64,000 nucleotides of DNA, taken from the NCBI RefSeq assembly GCF_000813425.1, contig NZ_JWIB01000027.1, positions 1 through 64,000 on the forward strand, read 5' to 3'. Origin of the DNA: Sporosarcina sp. ZBG7A. GTDB taxonomy: Bacteria > Bacillota > Bacilli > Bacillales_A > Planococcaceae. Position 1 is the first letter of the stretch; the number at the start of each line of letters is the position of its first letter. The notes beneath the pieces were generated by a model that saw nothing but the letters and a program-made list of their open reading frames with translations, had not been told where the DNA came from and did no database searches. The position numbers and the translations under genes are program-made. Below are positions 25,886 through 35,371 of the stretch, one piece after another.

Positions 25886-26944
25886 TTATTTCTGGATTTT
25901 ATCCACAACGTTTTGAGCGATTTCTAAGTAAATCTTTCCAATTGGATGGTCAGCTGCGTAAACAGATGGCGCGAAGTCCTCTTCATCCCAATCCGGCTGC
26001 CCTAGTGGAATTTGTCCAAGCAATTCTGTACGAAGTTCCTCAGCAAGCCGCTTTCCGCCACCAGAACCGAAAACAAACTCCTTTTCACCCGTTTGTTTGG
26101 ACTCGAACCAAGACATGTTTTCAATAACTCCTAGCAACGCGTGATCTGTTTGCAACGCCATTGCACCCGCACGAGCAGCAACGAACGCAGCTGTTGGATG
26201 TGGTGTTGTCACAACGATTTCTTTAGAGGCTGGAATCATCTGATGAATATCGAGCGCAACATCACCAGTACCCGGTGGTAAGTCGAGTATCATATAATCC
26301 AATTCTCCCCATTCCACGTCTCTGAAAAATTGGTCGAGGACTTTACCAAGCATCGGTCCACGCCAAACGACAGGTGCATTATCTTCAACAAAGAAGCCCA
26401 TTGAAATGACCTTAACACCTTTACGTTCAACAGGAATAATCCGATCTCCGCGAATTACAGGTGATTCTGTAACCCCCATCATATCCGGAACACTAAAACC
26501 GTAAATATCTGAGTCAATCAGCCCTACTTTTTTACCAAGACGAGCAAGACCAACTGCTAAGTTAACTGAAACTGTCGACTTCCCGACTCCACCTTTACCT
26601 GACGCAATAGAGATGAACGTCACGTCATTGATAGGAGATAGTAAGTCTTGGGCTTCTGCAGCTGTCGCAGTTCCACGGAATTTCTCTAATGTCTCTTGGG
26701 GCAATTCTTCAAATCGAATTCCAACCGAGTCAGCACCCGTAGCCTTCAGAACCTCGACAACTTTCGATTGAAGGGTCATTTGCTCAGCTGTGTTCACTTT
26801 AGCAATTGCCAATTTCACACTCACATGCGCTTTTTCAGGCTTGATGGTAATGCCGACGATCCCATCTGTTTCTGCCAAAGTTTTATGTAAAAAAGGATCG
26901 CTCATACCACCAAGTAATTCACGTACTGTTTCTTCATTTATCAC
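25886..26944 (-). CDS. salA: Mrp/NBP35-family P-loop ATPase SalA
   Basis: A 352-residue protein. The N-terminal MIP18/DUF59-like domain (about residues 1-85) is followed by the deviant Walker A SGKGGVGKSTVS, IDSDIYGFSVPDMMG and the Mrp signature LDLPPGTGDVALDIHQ. Relatives carry iron-sulfur clusters; in Bacillus SalA (YbaL) also represses scoC. The frame is open a further 11 codons, but the GTG at 26942-26944, with AAGGAG 9 nt upstream, gives the length seen in Bacillus. The C-x-x-C cluster motif of some Mrp proteins is not visible. Confidence 0.92.
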   Translation of the reverse strand: MINEETVRELLGGMSDPFLHKTLAETDGIVGITIKPEKAHVSVKLAIAKVNTAEQMTLQSKVVEVLKATGADSVGIRFEELPQETLEKFRGTATAAEAQDLLSPINDVTFISIASGKGGVGKSTVSVNLAVGLARLGKKVGLIDSDIYGFSVPDMMGVTESPVIRGDRIIPVERKGVKVISMGFFVEDNAPVVWRGPMLGKVLDQFFRDVEWGELDYMILDLPPGTGDVALDIHQMIPASKEIVVTTPHPTAAFVAARAGAMALQTDHALLGVIENMSWFESKQTGEKEFVFGSGGGKRLAEELRTELLGQIPLGQPDWDEEDFAPSVYAADHPIGKIYLEIAQNVVDKIQK

Positions 26945-27022
26945 AACGGAACACTCCTTAGAGTTTAGTACATTCACCCTAAGTATATCATAGTCCGTCT
27001 TTCGAGTAAGGCGATGCGCTTA

Positions 27023-27736
27023 TCACTTCTGTTCCATTAGCTGATGTTTGACAACACCCTCGACAATCGCATCCGCAACTTTTTTCCGATAATTAGCATC
27101 AGCCAGCAATTTATGCTCTTCAGGATTTGAAATGAACCCTGTTTCAACGATTACAGAAGGAACTTGAATATTCTTCAGTAAGTATATACCTTTAATCTTC
27201 ATTGCTTCACGATCCGTATTCTTTAATTGGTCTTTAAACGCACTCTGGATCGATTTTGCGAGTGCTTCTCCACCTTCATGTCCTTCAGGGTGGTAAAAAA
27301 CCTGTGCCCCTCTCCATTGCGTCTGTGGGATCGCATTCACATGGACACTCAGAAACAAATCTGGTTCTTCAGTTTCGGCAATCTTAACGCGCATCTTAAG
27401 ATCTTCGAATTTGCGTTCTCGCATCGATGAGAATTCTTTATCTGGCGCATGCTCAGCAATGGCATCCCCAGGTTTTGTACGCGTCATTACGACAGTAGCT
27501 CCTTTTTGTTTCAACTTCTTCTCTACTTCTTTTGTAATAGCAAGATTGACATCACTTTCAATGAGCTCTTTAGTAGAAGCGCCACCATCTTCTCCTCCAT
27601 GCCCTGCATCCAGCAGCACTTTGACGCCCGCTAGTTCAGCAGGCATGAAAAATGCACGATCCGAAGCATTTACTCCATACCAGACAACGCTTAAAGAACA
27701 AACTAATAGTAAGCCAATAATTATCACACGCTTCAT
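27023..27736 (-). CDS. cwlD: N-acetylmuramoyl-L-alanine amidase CwlD
   Basis: A 237-residue amidase_3 protein with an N-terminal membrane anchor or signal (VIIIGLLLVCSLSVVWYGV). Zinc-site motifs are visible: VLLDAGHGGEDGGAS, the FLSVHVNA strand with His, and the catalytic Glu in VIVETGFISNPEE. In Bacillus CwlD acts with PdaA to make muramic-delta-lactam in spore cortex, needed for germination. It lies in the conserved cwlD-salA-gerD-kbaA order. Confidence 0.93.
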   Translation of the reverse strand: MKRVIIIGLLLVCSLSVVWYGVNASDRAFFMPAELAGVKVLLDAGHGGEDGGASTKELIESDVNLAITKEVEKKLKQKGATVVMTRTKPGDAIAEHAPDKEFSSMRERKFEDLKMRVKIAETEEPDLFLSVHVNAIPQTQWRGAQVFYHPEGHEGGEALAKSIQSAFKDQLKNTDREAMKIKGIYLLKNIQVPSVIVETGFISNPEEHKLLADANYRKKVADAIVEGVVKHQLMEQK

Positions 27737-27795
27737 ATGACACCGCCTTTTTCATCCACTATACGCGCGAGCGGTTTCTAATATGACCAAGCATA

Positions 27796-27824
27796 GAAAA
27801 GACGCCTTCCTTTGGAAGACGTCT
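27796..27824 (-). terminator. terminator of the MscS-rhodanese unit
   Basis: An 11-bp stem with a triloop (27800-27810 and 27814-27824, one G-U pair on the minus strand) is followed by TTTTC, 12 bp past the rhodanese stop. Confidence 0.8.
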
Positions 27825-27835
27825 GCATCAGTTAC

Positions 27836-28135
27836 TTATTCGATTGGGCCTTGCCAGCTAAGCATACCGCCCGTCATATTGGTTACATCATATCCTTGTT
27901 GTTCTAAAAACTGCGCTGCACGACCGCTTCTTCCGCCCGAGCGACAAATAATTGTATACGGCTTTGTTTTGTCGAGTTCTTCTAATCGAGCTGGAATTTC
28001 ACCAAGTGGAATGTGGATTGCACCAATAATTTTACCCGTCGCAATTTCATCCACTTCCCGAACGTCAACCATGTTAATGTGCTGACCGTCTTCTAACAAC
28101 GTTTCCAATTCACTCGCTGTAATTTCTTTCATCAT
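27836..28135 (-). CDS. rhodanese-like domain protein
   Basis: A 99-residue single rhodanese domain. It shows the N-terminal DVREVDEIATGKIIGAIHIPLGEI and the active-site loop YTIICRSGGRSGRAAQFL with the sulfur-accepting Cys. Such proteins carry persulfide sulfur; the acceptor is unknown. The longer frame overlaps the upstream MscS gene. The ATG at 28133-28135 or the next one (28130-28132) follows AGGAGG and is preferred. It lies 49 bp downstream of the MscS gene. Confidence 0.88.
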   Translation of the reverse strand: MMKEITASELETLLEDGQHINMVDVREVDEIATGKIIGAIHIPLGEIPARLEELDKTKPYTIICRSGGRSGRAAQFLEQQGYDVTNMTGGMLSWQGPIE

Positions 28136-28184
28136 GTACGCCTCCTGTACGCTTGCCTTGCTATGGGTATCATATACGTTCCAC

Positions 28185-29042
28185 TCAATCGCGTCCATTG
28201 CTTTCGCCTAGTTGCTCTTGCTGATGAATCACTTGATAGTTCAGTGGAAGTTCGATATTTGCTTCATCGAATGCTACCTTGATGGCCTTCAAAAGGTCTC
28301 GCTCACATTCCCATTGCAATCCATTTTCAACTTGACCAATCACACGAAGGACGACGTTTGTACCATCTATACTTTGCACTCCAATCGCATGTGGGCCGTC
28401 TTTAAAACGTTCGTCGCGCTGGAAGGTCTCACAAATCCGCTCCAACACACCAATCGCTTGGTCGACATCGTTGTAATAGCTAATCCCAACATCGACTAGT
28501 GCTCGCATATTGCCACGTGTATGGTTTGCTACATTTTCAATGATGCGGTTCGGTAAGTAATTGAGAGTCCCGTCAAACGCCCGTACTTTCGTCGTGCGTA
28601 AACCGATCTCTTCCACAACCCCGTCAATGCCCGCCACCGTTACATAATCATCCACTTCCATCTGTTGCTCCAGAAGGATGAAGAACCCGGTCACGACGTC
28701 ACTCACAAGCCCTTGTGCACCGAATCCTATGGCAAGTCCAACAACACCAGCACCTGCAATAAGAGGGCCAATGCTAACACCGAAAAGGGATAGCACGGTG
28801 CCAATAAAAATGAAGATCATTACATAAGAAAAAATATTCAAAAGTAATTTATCGAGCGTCTTAATGCGACCTGGTTTTGTCTTTCTAGTCAGGGACATCT
28901 TCTGAATGGTCGCACTGATCATTTTTTTACCTAAAGGAACCGCAATAGAAAAAGCCGCAATGATGACGACAAGCTTGATAACAATTTTAATTAGTTTATC
29001 AAAATCAATATCTAGAGGAATATGAAAACCGAATATGTCCAT
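28185..29042 (-). CDS. MscS-family small-conductance mechanosensitive channel
   Basis: A 285-residue membrane protein. Three hydrophobic segments lead to the Gly/Ala-rich pore helix IAGAGVVGLAIGFGAQGLVSDVVTG (about residues 95-125), followed by the cytoplasmic beta domain (EQQMEVDDYVTVAGIDGVVEEIGLRTT, LPNRIIENVANHTRG) typical of YkuT/MscS channels that open on hypo-osmotic shock. The ribosome site is weak (GAGGT at long spacing), so the start is less certain than the identity. Confidence 0.9.
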   Translation of the reverse strand: MDIFGFHIPLDIDFDKLIKIVIKLVVIIAAFSIAVPLGKKMISATIQKMSLTRKTKPGRIKTLDKLLLNIFSYVMIFIFIGTVLSLFGVSIGPLIAGAGVVGLAIGFGAQGLVSDVVTGFFILLEQQMEVDDYVTVAGIDGVVEEIGLRTTKVRAFDGTLNYLPNRIIENVANHTRGNMRALVDVGISYYNDVDQAIGVLERICETFQRDERFKDGPHAIGVQSIDGTNVVLRVIGQVENGLQWECERDLLKAIKVAFDEANIELPLNYQVIHQQEQLGESNGRD

Positions 29043-29292
29043 TTTAAATAAGAAACCTCACTTTCATGCTGTTGCATTAAAATAGCATAACTCATATGAA
29101 AACTCATTTTCAAGCAATCCGGTGCCCAGTTAACAAGTCAGAAAATTACTTTCAACTTCGATCTTTCACACGTATAGGCAAATGTCCGTGACGATTTTGA
29201 ATTCATCTTCTTACAAGTTAAATCTTTTTATGTAATCACATTTCATAGGTAATTAATAGACTATATTAAACACCGAAAGTAGGAGGAGTTCT

Positions 29293-30750
29293 ATGGGAGC
29301 AAAAAACGGGCAGGAATTCATTAGTCGTATCAATCAATTGAAACCGGAAATATGGCTGGATGGCCATCCGTTGAAGGTACCTATTTCCGAGTGTCCAGAG
29401 TTTCGAGGACTGTTAAAAACAAAAGCTTCTTTATATGACTATCAAATATTACGTGAAAATAAGTCTGTGATGACATACGATTCTCCTACATCTGGTGAAC
29501 AAGTAGGGATTTCTTTTTTACAACCAACAACAAAAGAGGACTTAAAAAAGCGCAGGACTATGATCGAGAAATGGGCGCGCCAGACTTGTGGACTGATGGG
29601 CAGAAGTCCAGACTACTTAAATACGGTACTTATGAGTTTTGCAAGCTCCTCATACTTTCTAGAAGGAAAAGAAAATTGCTTCCCCCATCACGTTCAATCT
29701 GCATATGAACGGGCGCGAGAACAGGATTTGACGTTTACCCATACATTCATTAACCCCCAGGTAAATCGAGCACCTATATACTTCGAGTCTTCCGATGAAC
29801 CCATCTCCGCAAGAATCGTGGATACTACAAAAGACGGCCTCGTTATTAAGGGTGCGAAATTGCTTGCAACACAAGGCGGACTGACGGATGAAATCCTTGT
29901 ATTCAGTGCACCAAAATTACTCCCAGACCCAGATGAAGCCTTTGCGTTCACACTTCCTTCAGATGCTGAAGGAGTGCGTTTCATCTGCAGGGAATCTTTC
30001 GCAGGCACTGACTCCACATTTAATTATCCACTGAGCTCTCGATTTGAAGAGATGGACTCGATTGTCGTGTTCGATAACGTACTCGTCCCATGGGAGCGTG
30101 TTTTCTTCTATCACAATACAGAAGTGGCTTCTCAATTCTTCGCAACCAGTTCCTTTCATCCATACACACTCCATCAAGTCATTACACGTCAAGTTGTCAA
30201 AACCGAATTCATGCTAAGTGTTGCAAAACTCCTTGTAGAAACGATAAATGTAGGCGAGTATTCGCACATCCAAGGAAAATTATCAGAAATTATCGTTAGT
30301 TTAGAAACGATGAAAGCATTGTTGGATAAATCCGAGCAGGATGCGACACTCGACCAATGGGGGTATATGCGACCTAGTATGGTTCCACTCCAGGTGGCAA
30401 GTAACATCTTTCCGATAGTCTATCCCCGCTTCAGTGAAATCATTCAGCTAATAGGAGCTAGTGGGATGGTGACCATTCCTACCGAAAAGGCGTTTCAATC
30501 CGAGATACAGCAGGACCTAGTCCAGTATTTGCAAGGAGCTACTAAAAATGCAGAAGACCGAGTGAAAATCTTCAGACTCGCATGGGATTTGACGATGAGT
30601 TCTTTCGGTACAAGACAAACCCAATATGAACGCTACTTCTTTGGAGATCCCATTCGTCTGGCTAGTCAATTGTACCGCTCCTACCCATCAACTAGAGGGT
30701 TTTCCATGATTGAGTCTTTGCTAGGGCCTTTAGATGGTTGTCAGGGATAA
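29293..30750 (+). CDS. 4-hydroxyphenylacetate 3-monooxygenase (HpaB) family flavoprotein
   Basis: A 485-residue protein of the HpaB/YoaI family (acyl-CoA dehydrogenase-like fold) that hydroxylates phenolic compounds using reduced FAD from a partner reductase. Family phrases include an N-terminal DYQILRENKSVMTYDSPTSG, the FAD/substrate-region THTFINPQVNRAP, FDNVLVPWERVFFY and the C-terminal GDPIRLASQLYRSYP. AGGAGGAG precedes the ATG. No reductase gene (HpaC) or aromatic pathway gene is nearby. It occupies the place where Bacillus has ybaJ-ybaK, on the strand opposite its neighbours, so it is probably an insertion into the conserved block. Confidence 0.88.
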   Translation: MGAKNGQEFISRINQLKPEIWLDGHPLKVPISECPEFRGLLKTKASLYDYQILRENKSVMTYDSPTSGEQVGISFLQPTTKEDLKKRRTMIEKWARQTCGLMGRSPDYLNTVLMSFASSSYFLEGKENCFPHHVQSAYERAREQDLTFTHTFINPQVNRAPIYFESSDEPISARIVDTTKDGLVIKGAKLLATQGGLTDEILVFSAPKLLPDPDEAFAFTLPSDAEGVRFICRESFAGTDSTFNYPLSSRFEEMDSIVVFDNVLVPWERVFFYHNTEVASQFFATSSFHPYTLHQVITRQVVKTEFMLSVAKLLVETINVGEYSHIQGKLSEIIVSLETMKALLDKSEQDATLDQWGYMRPSMVPLQVASNIFPIVYPRFSEIIQLIGASGMVTIPTEKAFQSEIQQDLVQYLQGATKNAEDRVKIFRLAWDLTMSSFGTRQTQYERYFFGDPIRLASQLYRSYPSTRGFSMIESLLGPLDGCQG

Positions 30751-30819
30751 TCATGTCACCAATGAACGACTGTCCTGAAGACAAAATCCAATCCGCTTAT
30801 CTGGGTCTAATTTTCCCCA

Positions 30820-30855
30820 AACAAAAACAGCCCATCCCGGTAAAGGAATGGACTG
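30820..30855 (-). terminator. terminator of rplM-rpsI
   Basis: Minus-strand stem CAGTCCATTCC/GGGATGGGCTG (30845-30855 and 30828-30838, G-U pairs included), then GTTTTTG-rich sequence from 30827 down. It closes the large ribosomal block. Confidence 0.82.
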
Positions 30856-30869
30856 TGAATAGTTGATGA

Positions 30870-31262
30870 TTAACGCTTCGAGAACTGTGGTGCACGACGA
30901 GCGCCGCGAAGACCTGGCTTCTTACGTTCTTTCATACGTGGGTCACGTGTAAGTAGACCTGCAGCCTTTAGAGCTGGACGGAAATCAGGATCTACTGTTA
31001 ACAATGCACGAGCTACTCCGTGACGGATTGCTCCTGCTTGTCCTGTGTATCCTCCACCGTTCACGTTTACGTGAATATCGTAGCTTCCAAGTGTACCAGT
31101 AGTTACAAGTGGTTGCTTAATGATTTCGCGAAGTGTTTCGAATGGTACGTATTCTTCTGCATCACGTTTGTTGATGATGATTTTACCTTCACCAGGAACT
31201 AAACGTACACGAGCTGTTGAACTTTTACGTCGGCCAGTGCCGATATATTGTACTTGTGCCAA
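30870..31262 (-). CDS. rpsI: 30S ribosomal protein S9 (uS9)
   Basis: 130 residues. The N-terminus [21 protein letters not shown] and the C-terminal basic tail [14 protein letters not shown], which reaches the P-site tRNA, are diagnostic. It follows rplM by 19 bp and is the distal gene of the rplM promoter unit. Confidence 0.98.
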   Translation of the reverse strand: MAQVQYIGTGRRKSSTARVRLVPGEGKIIINKRDAEEYVPFETLREIIKQPLVTTGTLGSYDIHVNVNGGGYTGQAGAIRHGVARALLTVDPDFRPALKAAGLLTRDPRMKERKKPGLRGARRAPQFSKR

Positions 31263-31281
31263 AAGTGTTTCCTCCTCTTAA

Positions 31282-31719
31282 TTACCCGCGAAGCTCAAAT
31301 GCTTCAGGTTTTTGTGCTGCATGAGTGTGCTCTGCTCCAGCGAAAACGTGAAGCTTTTTAGCTGTTTGACGACCAAGTGGACCTTTTGGAAGCATTCCCT
31401 TGATAGCTAGTTCAAGCATTTTCGTTGAATAGTTTGTGCGCATTTCAAGCGCTGTACGAGACTTAAGGCTACCAGTGTAACCTGAGTGACGGTAATATTT
31501 CTTGTCTTTCAATTTGTTACCTGTAAGTTGAATCTTTTCAGCATTGATGATGATCACGTGGTCACCAGTATCAACGTTTGGTGTGAATGTCGGTTTATGT
31601 TTACCGCGAAGCAATGTAGCGACTTCTGAAGCAAGACGTCCAAGCGTTTGGCCTTCAGCGTCTACTAGGAGCCATTTTCGCTCTACTTCGTGGCCTTTAG
31701 CCATGAATGTTGTACGCAT
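31282..31719 (-). CDS. rplM: 50S ribosomal protein L13 (uL13)
   Basis: 145 residues, beginning [21 protein letters not shown] and including the family signatures [17 protein letters not shown] and [10 protein letters not shown]. The frame extends 20 codons upstream, but GGAGGATATGAAACT stands just before the ATG at 31717-31719. It has its own sigma-A promoter about 110 bp upstream. The leader between is long enough for an L13-type autoregulatory structure, which I could not confirm by eye. Confidence 0.98.
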   Translation of the reverse strand: MRTTFMAKGHEVERKWLLVDAEGQTLGRLASEVATLLRGKHKPTFTPNVDTGDHVIIINAEKIQLTGNKLKDKKYYRHSGYTGSLKSRTALEMRTNYSTKMLELAIKGMLPKGPLGRQTAKKLHVFAGAEHTHAAQKPEAFELRG

Positions 31720-31825
31720 AGTTTCATATCCTCCTAAATGAATATCAGTCTGTTCCGTTTTCTCTATCCCTAAACACAAATAAACTTTCGGGGCTTTTTG
31801 TGGGGTTATTGAAATACCAAATATT

Positions 31826-31854
31826 ATCTTACCGGTTATCGTCTAGAAAGTCAA
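31826..31854 (-). promoter_or_regulatory. sigma-A promoter of rplM-rpsI
   Basis: Minus-strand TTGACT (31849-31854) and TAAGAT (31826-31831) with 17-bp spacing. It leaves a leader of about 100 nt before rplM containing the phrases CCCCACAAAAAGCCCC and GTTTAGGG, possibly a folded regulatory leader. Confidence 0.82.
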
Positions 31855-31887
31855 GCAGTTTTCATAAAAACACCTGGAAAAGTTGCT

Positions 31888-32634
31888 TTACTCTACATAC
31901 GTAACACTCATCAAATACAAACCGTGTGCTGGTGCGGTTTTGCCGGCACGTTTGCGGTCACGGGCCTCTAGGATTTCAGCCACTTTGTGTGGCTCGTCCC
32001 ACCCGATACCAACCGCATAAAGGACACCTGCAATAGTGCGCACCATGTTATATAAAAAGCCGTCTCCTTCGATGGTTAAAATGAGATCATCGCCTTTTTC
32101 TTCGATTTCAAGCATACGAATTGTTCGAACCTTGTTTGACGTTGCTGTTTGGGATGAACAAAAGCTCGTGAAGTCATGCTTGCCAAGTAAATGGACCGCA
32201 CCTTCTTGCATCCGTTTAAGATCCGGGTTCCATTTCCCTAAGTGAACGGAATAATTGCGGTCAAATGGACTTTGGATGGGTTTCCTCGTCCAGCGATATT
32301 GATACGTTTTTCCTTTTGCGGAATAACGAGCATGAAAATCCTCACTTACAGGTTGGGCAGAAAGGATACGGATATCTTTAGGCAGCAAAACATTCAATGC
32401 CATTAGCCAACTAGCTTCAGTCAGCTTGAGGGGCGTGTCAAAATGAATTACTTGTCCCCATGCATGCACCCCAGCATCCGTTCTCCCACTTGCCACGCTA
32501 TGAATCGAATCATCCTTATGCATCTTACGAAGAGCTTTGTCAATATCCGACTGCACCGTTCGCATTTTAGGTTGAGATTGGTAGCCAGAAAATTGAGTAC
32601 CGTCATATGCAACCGTCGCTTTTATACGCATCAT
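31888..32634 (-). CDS. truA: tRNA pseudouridine(38-40) synthase TruA
   Basis: A 248-residue enzyme that isomerises uridines in the tRNA anticodon arm. The catalytic Asp lies in SGRTDAGVHAWGQVIHF near residue 54. Other family motifs are RYSAKGKTYQYRW and GDGFLYNMVRTIAG. GGAGG precedes the ATG. It follows ecfT by 12 bp, as in Bacillus. Confidence 0.96.
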   Translation of the reverse strand: MMRIKATVAYDGTQFSGYQSQPKMRTVQSDIDKALRKMHKDDSIHSVASGRTDAGVHAWGQVIHFDTPLKLTEASWLMALNVLLPKDIRILSAQPVSEDFHARYSAKGKTYQYRWTRKPIQSPFDRNYSVHLGKWNPDLKRMQEGAVHLLGKHDFTSFCSSQTATSNKVRTIRMLEIEEKGDDLILTIEGDGFLYNMVRTIAGVLYAVGIGWDEPHKVAEILEARDRKRAGKTAPAHGLYLMSVTYVE

Positions 32635-32646
32635 GCGTGTCCTCCT

Positions 32647-33444
32647 TTACCCTCTGAAATACAGCATGATGGCTGAGAGTACACCTAACAAAACAAGAAC
32701 CATTGTGTCGCTCGTTTGCCACTGCAGCTTCCTAAACCGTGTACGACCTTCTCCTCCACGATAACCACGTACTTCCATTGCAACCGCAAGATCTTCAGCA
32801 CGCTTGAACGCACTTACAAACAACGGAACGAGTAATGGAATCACTGCTTTTACACGTTGCTGAATACTTCCCGAACTAATATCCGATCCCCGTGCGAGTT
32901 GAGCTTTCAAGATCTTATCGGTTTCATCCATTAATGTCGGGATGAATCTCAAAGCGATTGACATCATCATGGCCAGCTCATGCACTGGGAGTTTAAATCG
33001 TTTCAACGGATTCAGCAAAGTCTCCACACCATCAGTAATCGAAATTGGCGAAGTCGTCAGTGTGAGTACGGTCGTCATCAATACTAAAATTAAAAATCGT
33101 AACGAAATGTAAATACCTTGGCGTAATCCTTCTTCATAAATCGTGATGAACTTCCACTGGAAGAGGATATCCCCTTCACGCGTGAGAAATAAATGCATTA
33201 GGAGCGTAAAGACAACGAGAAATAGAATTGGTTTGAGTCCACCTAGCAAAAATGGAATTCGGATTCTTGACAGAAGAATAACGAACACTGTAAACGCAAG
33301 TAAAATTGCATAAGTCGCTGTATTATTCGCTAGGAAAACTGCGAAGATGAACAAAAATATGAAAATGAGCTTGGATCTTGGGTCCAGGCGATGCGTAATC
33401 GAATCCCCTGGTAAATAACGTCCGAAAATCATCTTCTCCATCAT
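32647..33444 (-). CDS. ecfT: energy-coupling factor transporter transmembrane protein EcfT
   Basis: A 265-residue membrane scaffold of group II ECF vitamin transporters. It opens with ITHRLDPRSKLIFIFLFIF, has several membrane helices, and carries the A-R-G coupling motif in ILKAQLARGSDISSG and a second A-R-G-like motif MEVRGYRGGEGR that contact the EcfA ATPases. The start overlaps the ecfA2 stop by 4 bp. It partners with substrate-binding S components encoded elsewhere. Confidence 0.95.
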   Translation of the reverse strand: MMEKMIFGRYLPGDSITHRLDPRSKLIFIFLFIFAVFLANNTATYAILLAFTVFVILLSRIRIPFLLGGLKPILFLVVFTLLMHLFLTREGDILFQWKFITIYEEGLRQGIYISLRFLILVLMTTVLTLTTSPISITDGVETLLNPLKRFKLPVHELAMMMSIALRFIPTLMDETDKILKAQLARGSDISSGSIQQRVKAVIPLLVPLFVSAFKRAEDLAVAMEVRGYRGGEGRTRFRKLQWQTSDTMVLVLLGVLSAIMLYFRG

Positions 33445-34313
33445 TTCGGCTCACCTGCTTCTTTAGCAAGCGCTGCAATCATTTCAGCAAGCTGCTCTTC
33501 CGTAAGGGCAGCTTTCGGGAGCTGTTGATGAACCAATCGCTCGAAGTCTCTCTGAAACCGCACTGAACGAGGCAATTCCAAACGATATGCTGCAAGCTGT
33601 GCCGCATCCGTCAAGACCTCTTCAGGCGGCCCTGCAAGCACCGCATGACCTTCATGCATTACGATGACATGCTCTGCATAGCGGGCAGCATCTTCCATGC
33701 TGTGGGTAACCAAAATCGTAGTCAGCCCCTCTTCTTTGTGGAACCTTTCAAACATCTCCATAATTTCACGGCGCCCTTGCGGATCAAGACCCGCAGTCGG
33801 TTCGTCTAAAATTAATACGGATGGTTTAAACGCTAGCACACCCGCAATCGCAACCCGTCTCATCTGACCACCTGAAAGTTCAAACGGTGACTTATTCGCA
33901 ACGTCAGCCGGCAAGCCCAGCATCTCGATTAATTCGTGTGCCCGCATTCTAGCTTCCTCTTCAGGGATTCCAAAGTTTAACGGACCGAACATAATATCTT
34001 TTTCCACAGTCTCCTCGAACAACTGATGCTCAGGAAACTGGAAGACGATTCCAACATCCCGTCGTACGCTTCGCAGTGCCTTCCCTTTTGTTTCAGATGT
34101 AATGAGGGTGTCACCAACTCGTACCGTGCCTTCAGTTGGTTTTAACAAACCATTCAAATGCAACAACAAGGTAGATTTTCCTGAACCGGTATGACCAATC
34201 ACCGCTGTATAAGACCCCGTTTTAATCGAAGCATTGATATTATGTAGTGCTTTTTTCTCGAAAGGAGTATTCGGTGCATACGCAAAATTTACTTGCTGAA
34301 ATGTGATGTCCAT
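33441..34313 (-). CDS. ecfA2: energy-coupling factor ATPase EcfA2
   Basis: A 290-residue ABC ATPase. Walker A GHTGSGKSTLL, Q-loop VFQFPEHQLFEETV, signature LSGGQMRRVAIAG, Walker B VLILDEPTAGLDP and the H-loop VTHSMEDA are all intact. The start overlaps the end of ecfA1 by 25 bp. It forms the ATPase heterodimer with EcfA1. Confidence 0.96.
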   Translation of the reverse strand: MDITFQQVNFAYAPNTPFEKKALHNINASIKTGSYTAVIGHTGSGKSTLLLHLNGLLKPTEGTVRVGDTLITSETKGKALRSVRRDVGIVFQFPEHQLFEETVEKDIMFGPLNFGIPEEEARMRAHELIEMLGLPADVANKSPFELSGGQMRRVAIAGVLAFKPSVLILDEPTAGLDPQGRREIMEMFERFHKEEGLTTILVTHSMEDAARYAEHVIVMHEGHAVLAGPPEEVLTDAAQLAAYRLELPRSVRFQRDFERLVHQQLPKAALTEEQLAEMIAALAKEAGEPK

Positions 34314-35134
34314 AACTCGTTCACCAACTCTTTTTCTGACATATGGTCGCCTACTAACGGTAGTCCTGCATTCCGCAATAACTGTGAAAGACGAAGAGCA
34401 AATGGCAAATCGAGTCCATGCTCTTGAAGTTTACTTCCTTGTTCAAAGATAGAGGTCGGTGTCCCGGAAGCAGCAAGCTTCCCTTTGTTCATGACGAAAA
34501 CACGATCTGCTAAAAGGACTTCTTCCAAGTCATGTGTAATTGAAATGACAGTAAGTCCAGTTGTACGCCGTAACGTAGTAATCAGCTCAATAACTTCACT
34601 GCGACCTTGAGGGTCTAACATTGATGTCGCTTCATCTAATATTAAAACCGTAGGATTCATCGCAAGTGCTCCTGCAATAGCAACACGCTGTTTTTGCCCT
34701 CCTGATAAGTGGTGGGGTTCATGACTGTGATACGATGACATCCCCACGTCAGAGAGCGCTTGTTTTACACGAGTTTGCATTTCATCGTAAGTGACTCCAT
34801 TGTTCTCTAATGCAAATGCAACATCATCTTGAACTGTTGCACCTACGAACTGATTATCCGGATTTTGAAACACAACGCCGAGCTGTGATCGGACATCCCA
34901 TAGATTATCTTCCGTCAATGGATCCAAGAAGACATTTACGGTTCCGTTAGCAGGAAAGAGTAGCCCGATCATCAGCTTAGCAAGCGTCGATTTACCTGAA
35001 CCGTTATGTCCGACAATCGATACCCACTCTCCGTCACGGACCGTGAAGGAGACGTCTTGAACGGCTTGTACGAAAACATCTTCTTCTGTTTCATAAGCAA
35101 ATGATACACCGTCCAACGACAAAACTTCCTTCAT
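34289..35134 (-). CDS. ecfA1: energy-coupling factor ATPase EcfA1
   Basis: A 281-residue ABC ATPase. It has Walker A GHNGSGKSTLAKL, Q-loop VFQNPDNQFVGATVQDDVAF, signature LSGGQKQRVAIAGALA, Walker B VLILDEATSMLDP (EAT where EcfA2 has EPT) and H-loop ITHDLEEV. It is the first gene of ecfA1-ecfA2-ecfT-truA, behind the long terminator that closes the alpha operon. Confidence 0.96.
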   Translation of the reverse strand: MKEVLSLDGVSFAYETEEDVFVQAVQDVSFTVRDGEWVSIVGHNGSGKSTLAKLMIGLLFPANGTVNVFLDPLTEDNLWDVRSQLGVVFQNPDNQFVGATVQDDVAFALENNGVTYDEMQTRVKQALSDVGMSSYHSHEPHHLSGGQKQRVAIAGALAMNPTVLILDEATSMLDPQGRSEVIELITTLRRTTGLTVISITHDLEEVLLADRVFVMNKGKLAASGTPTSIFEQGSKLQEHGLDLPFALRLSQLLRNAGLPLVGDHMSEKELVNELWTSHFSK

Positions 35135-35202
35135 ACACGACCGCCTCTTTTCTTGTGAACTTATGTATGTATAACTAGAAATCCTAAAAGATTTCTATAA
35201 AT

Positions 35203-35287
35203 AAAAAAAGCGCGCATCTCATCCGAAGAATGCGCAGCAAAATGTTTCGATGCCGGGTGCTCAAGCCGTCATCGCGGATGAGATGCG
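35203..35287 (-). terminator. long-loop terminator between rplQ and ecfA1
   Basis: A 13-bp perfect stem (CGCATCTCATCCG, forward, at 35213-35225 and complement at 35275-35287) encloses a 49-nt segment and is followed on the minus strand by GCGC and a run of seven T. The unusually large loop may itself fold. Confidence 0.7.
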
Positions 35288-35371
35288 TAGAGCTAGACCA
35301 ATCAGAAACGATGTCTGTCGATCATAACACTCAGCTTTTCATATTGTCGTATAAATCATTATGTGGAAAGA

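Noticed and set aside
31720-31825. rplM leader as a confirmed L13 autoregulatory structure
   Set aside because: The length and position fit, but I could not pair the conserved stems by eye, so it is only mentioned as a possibility.
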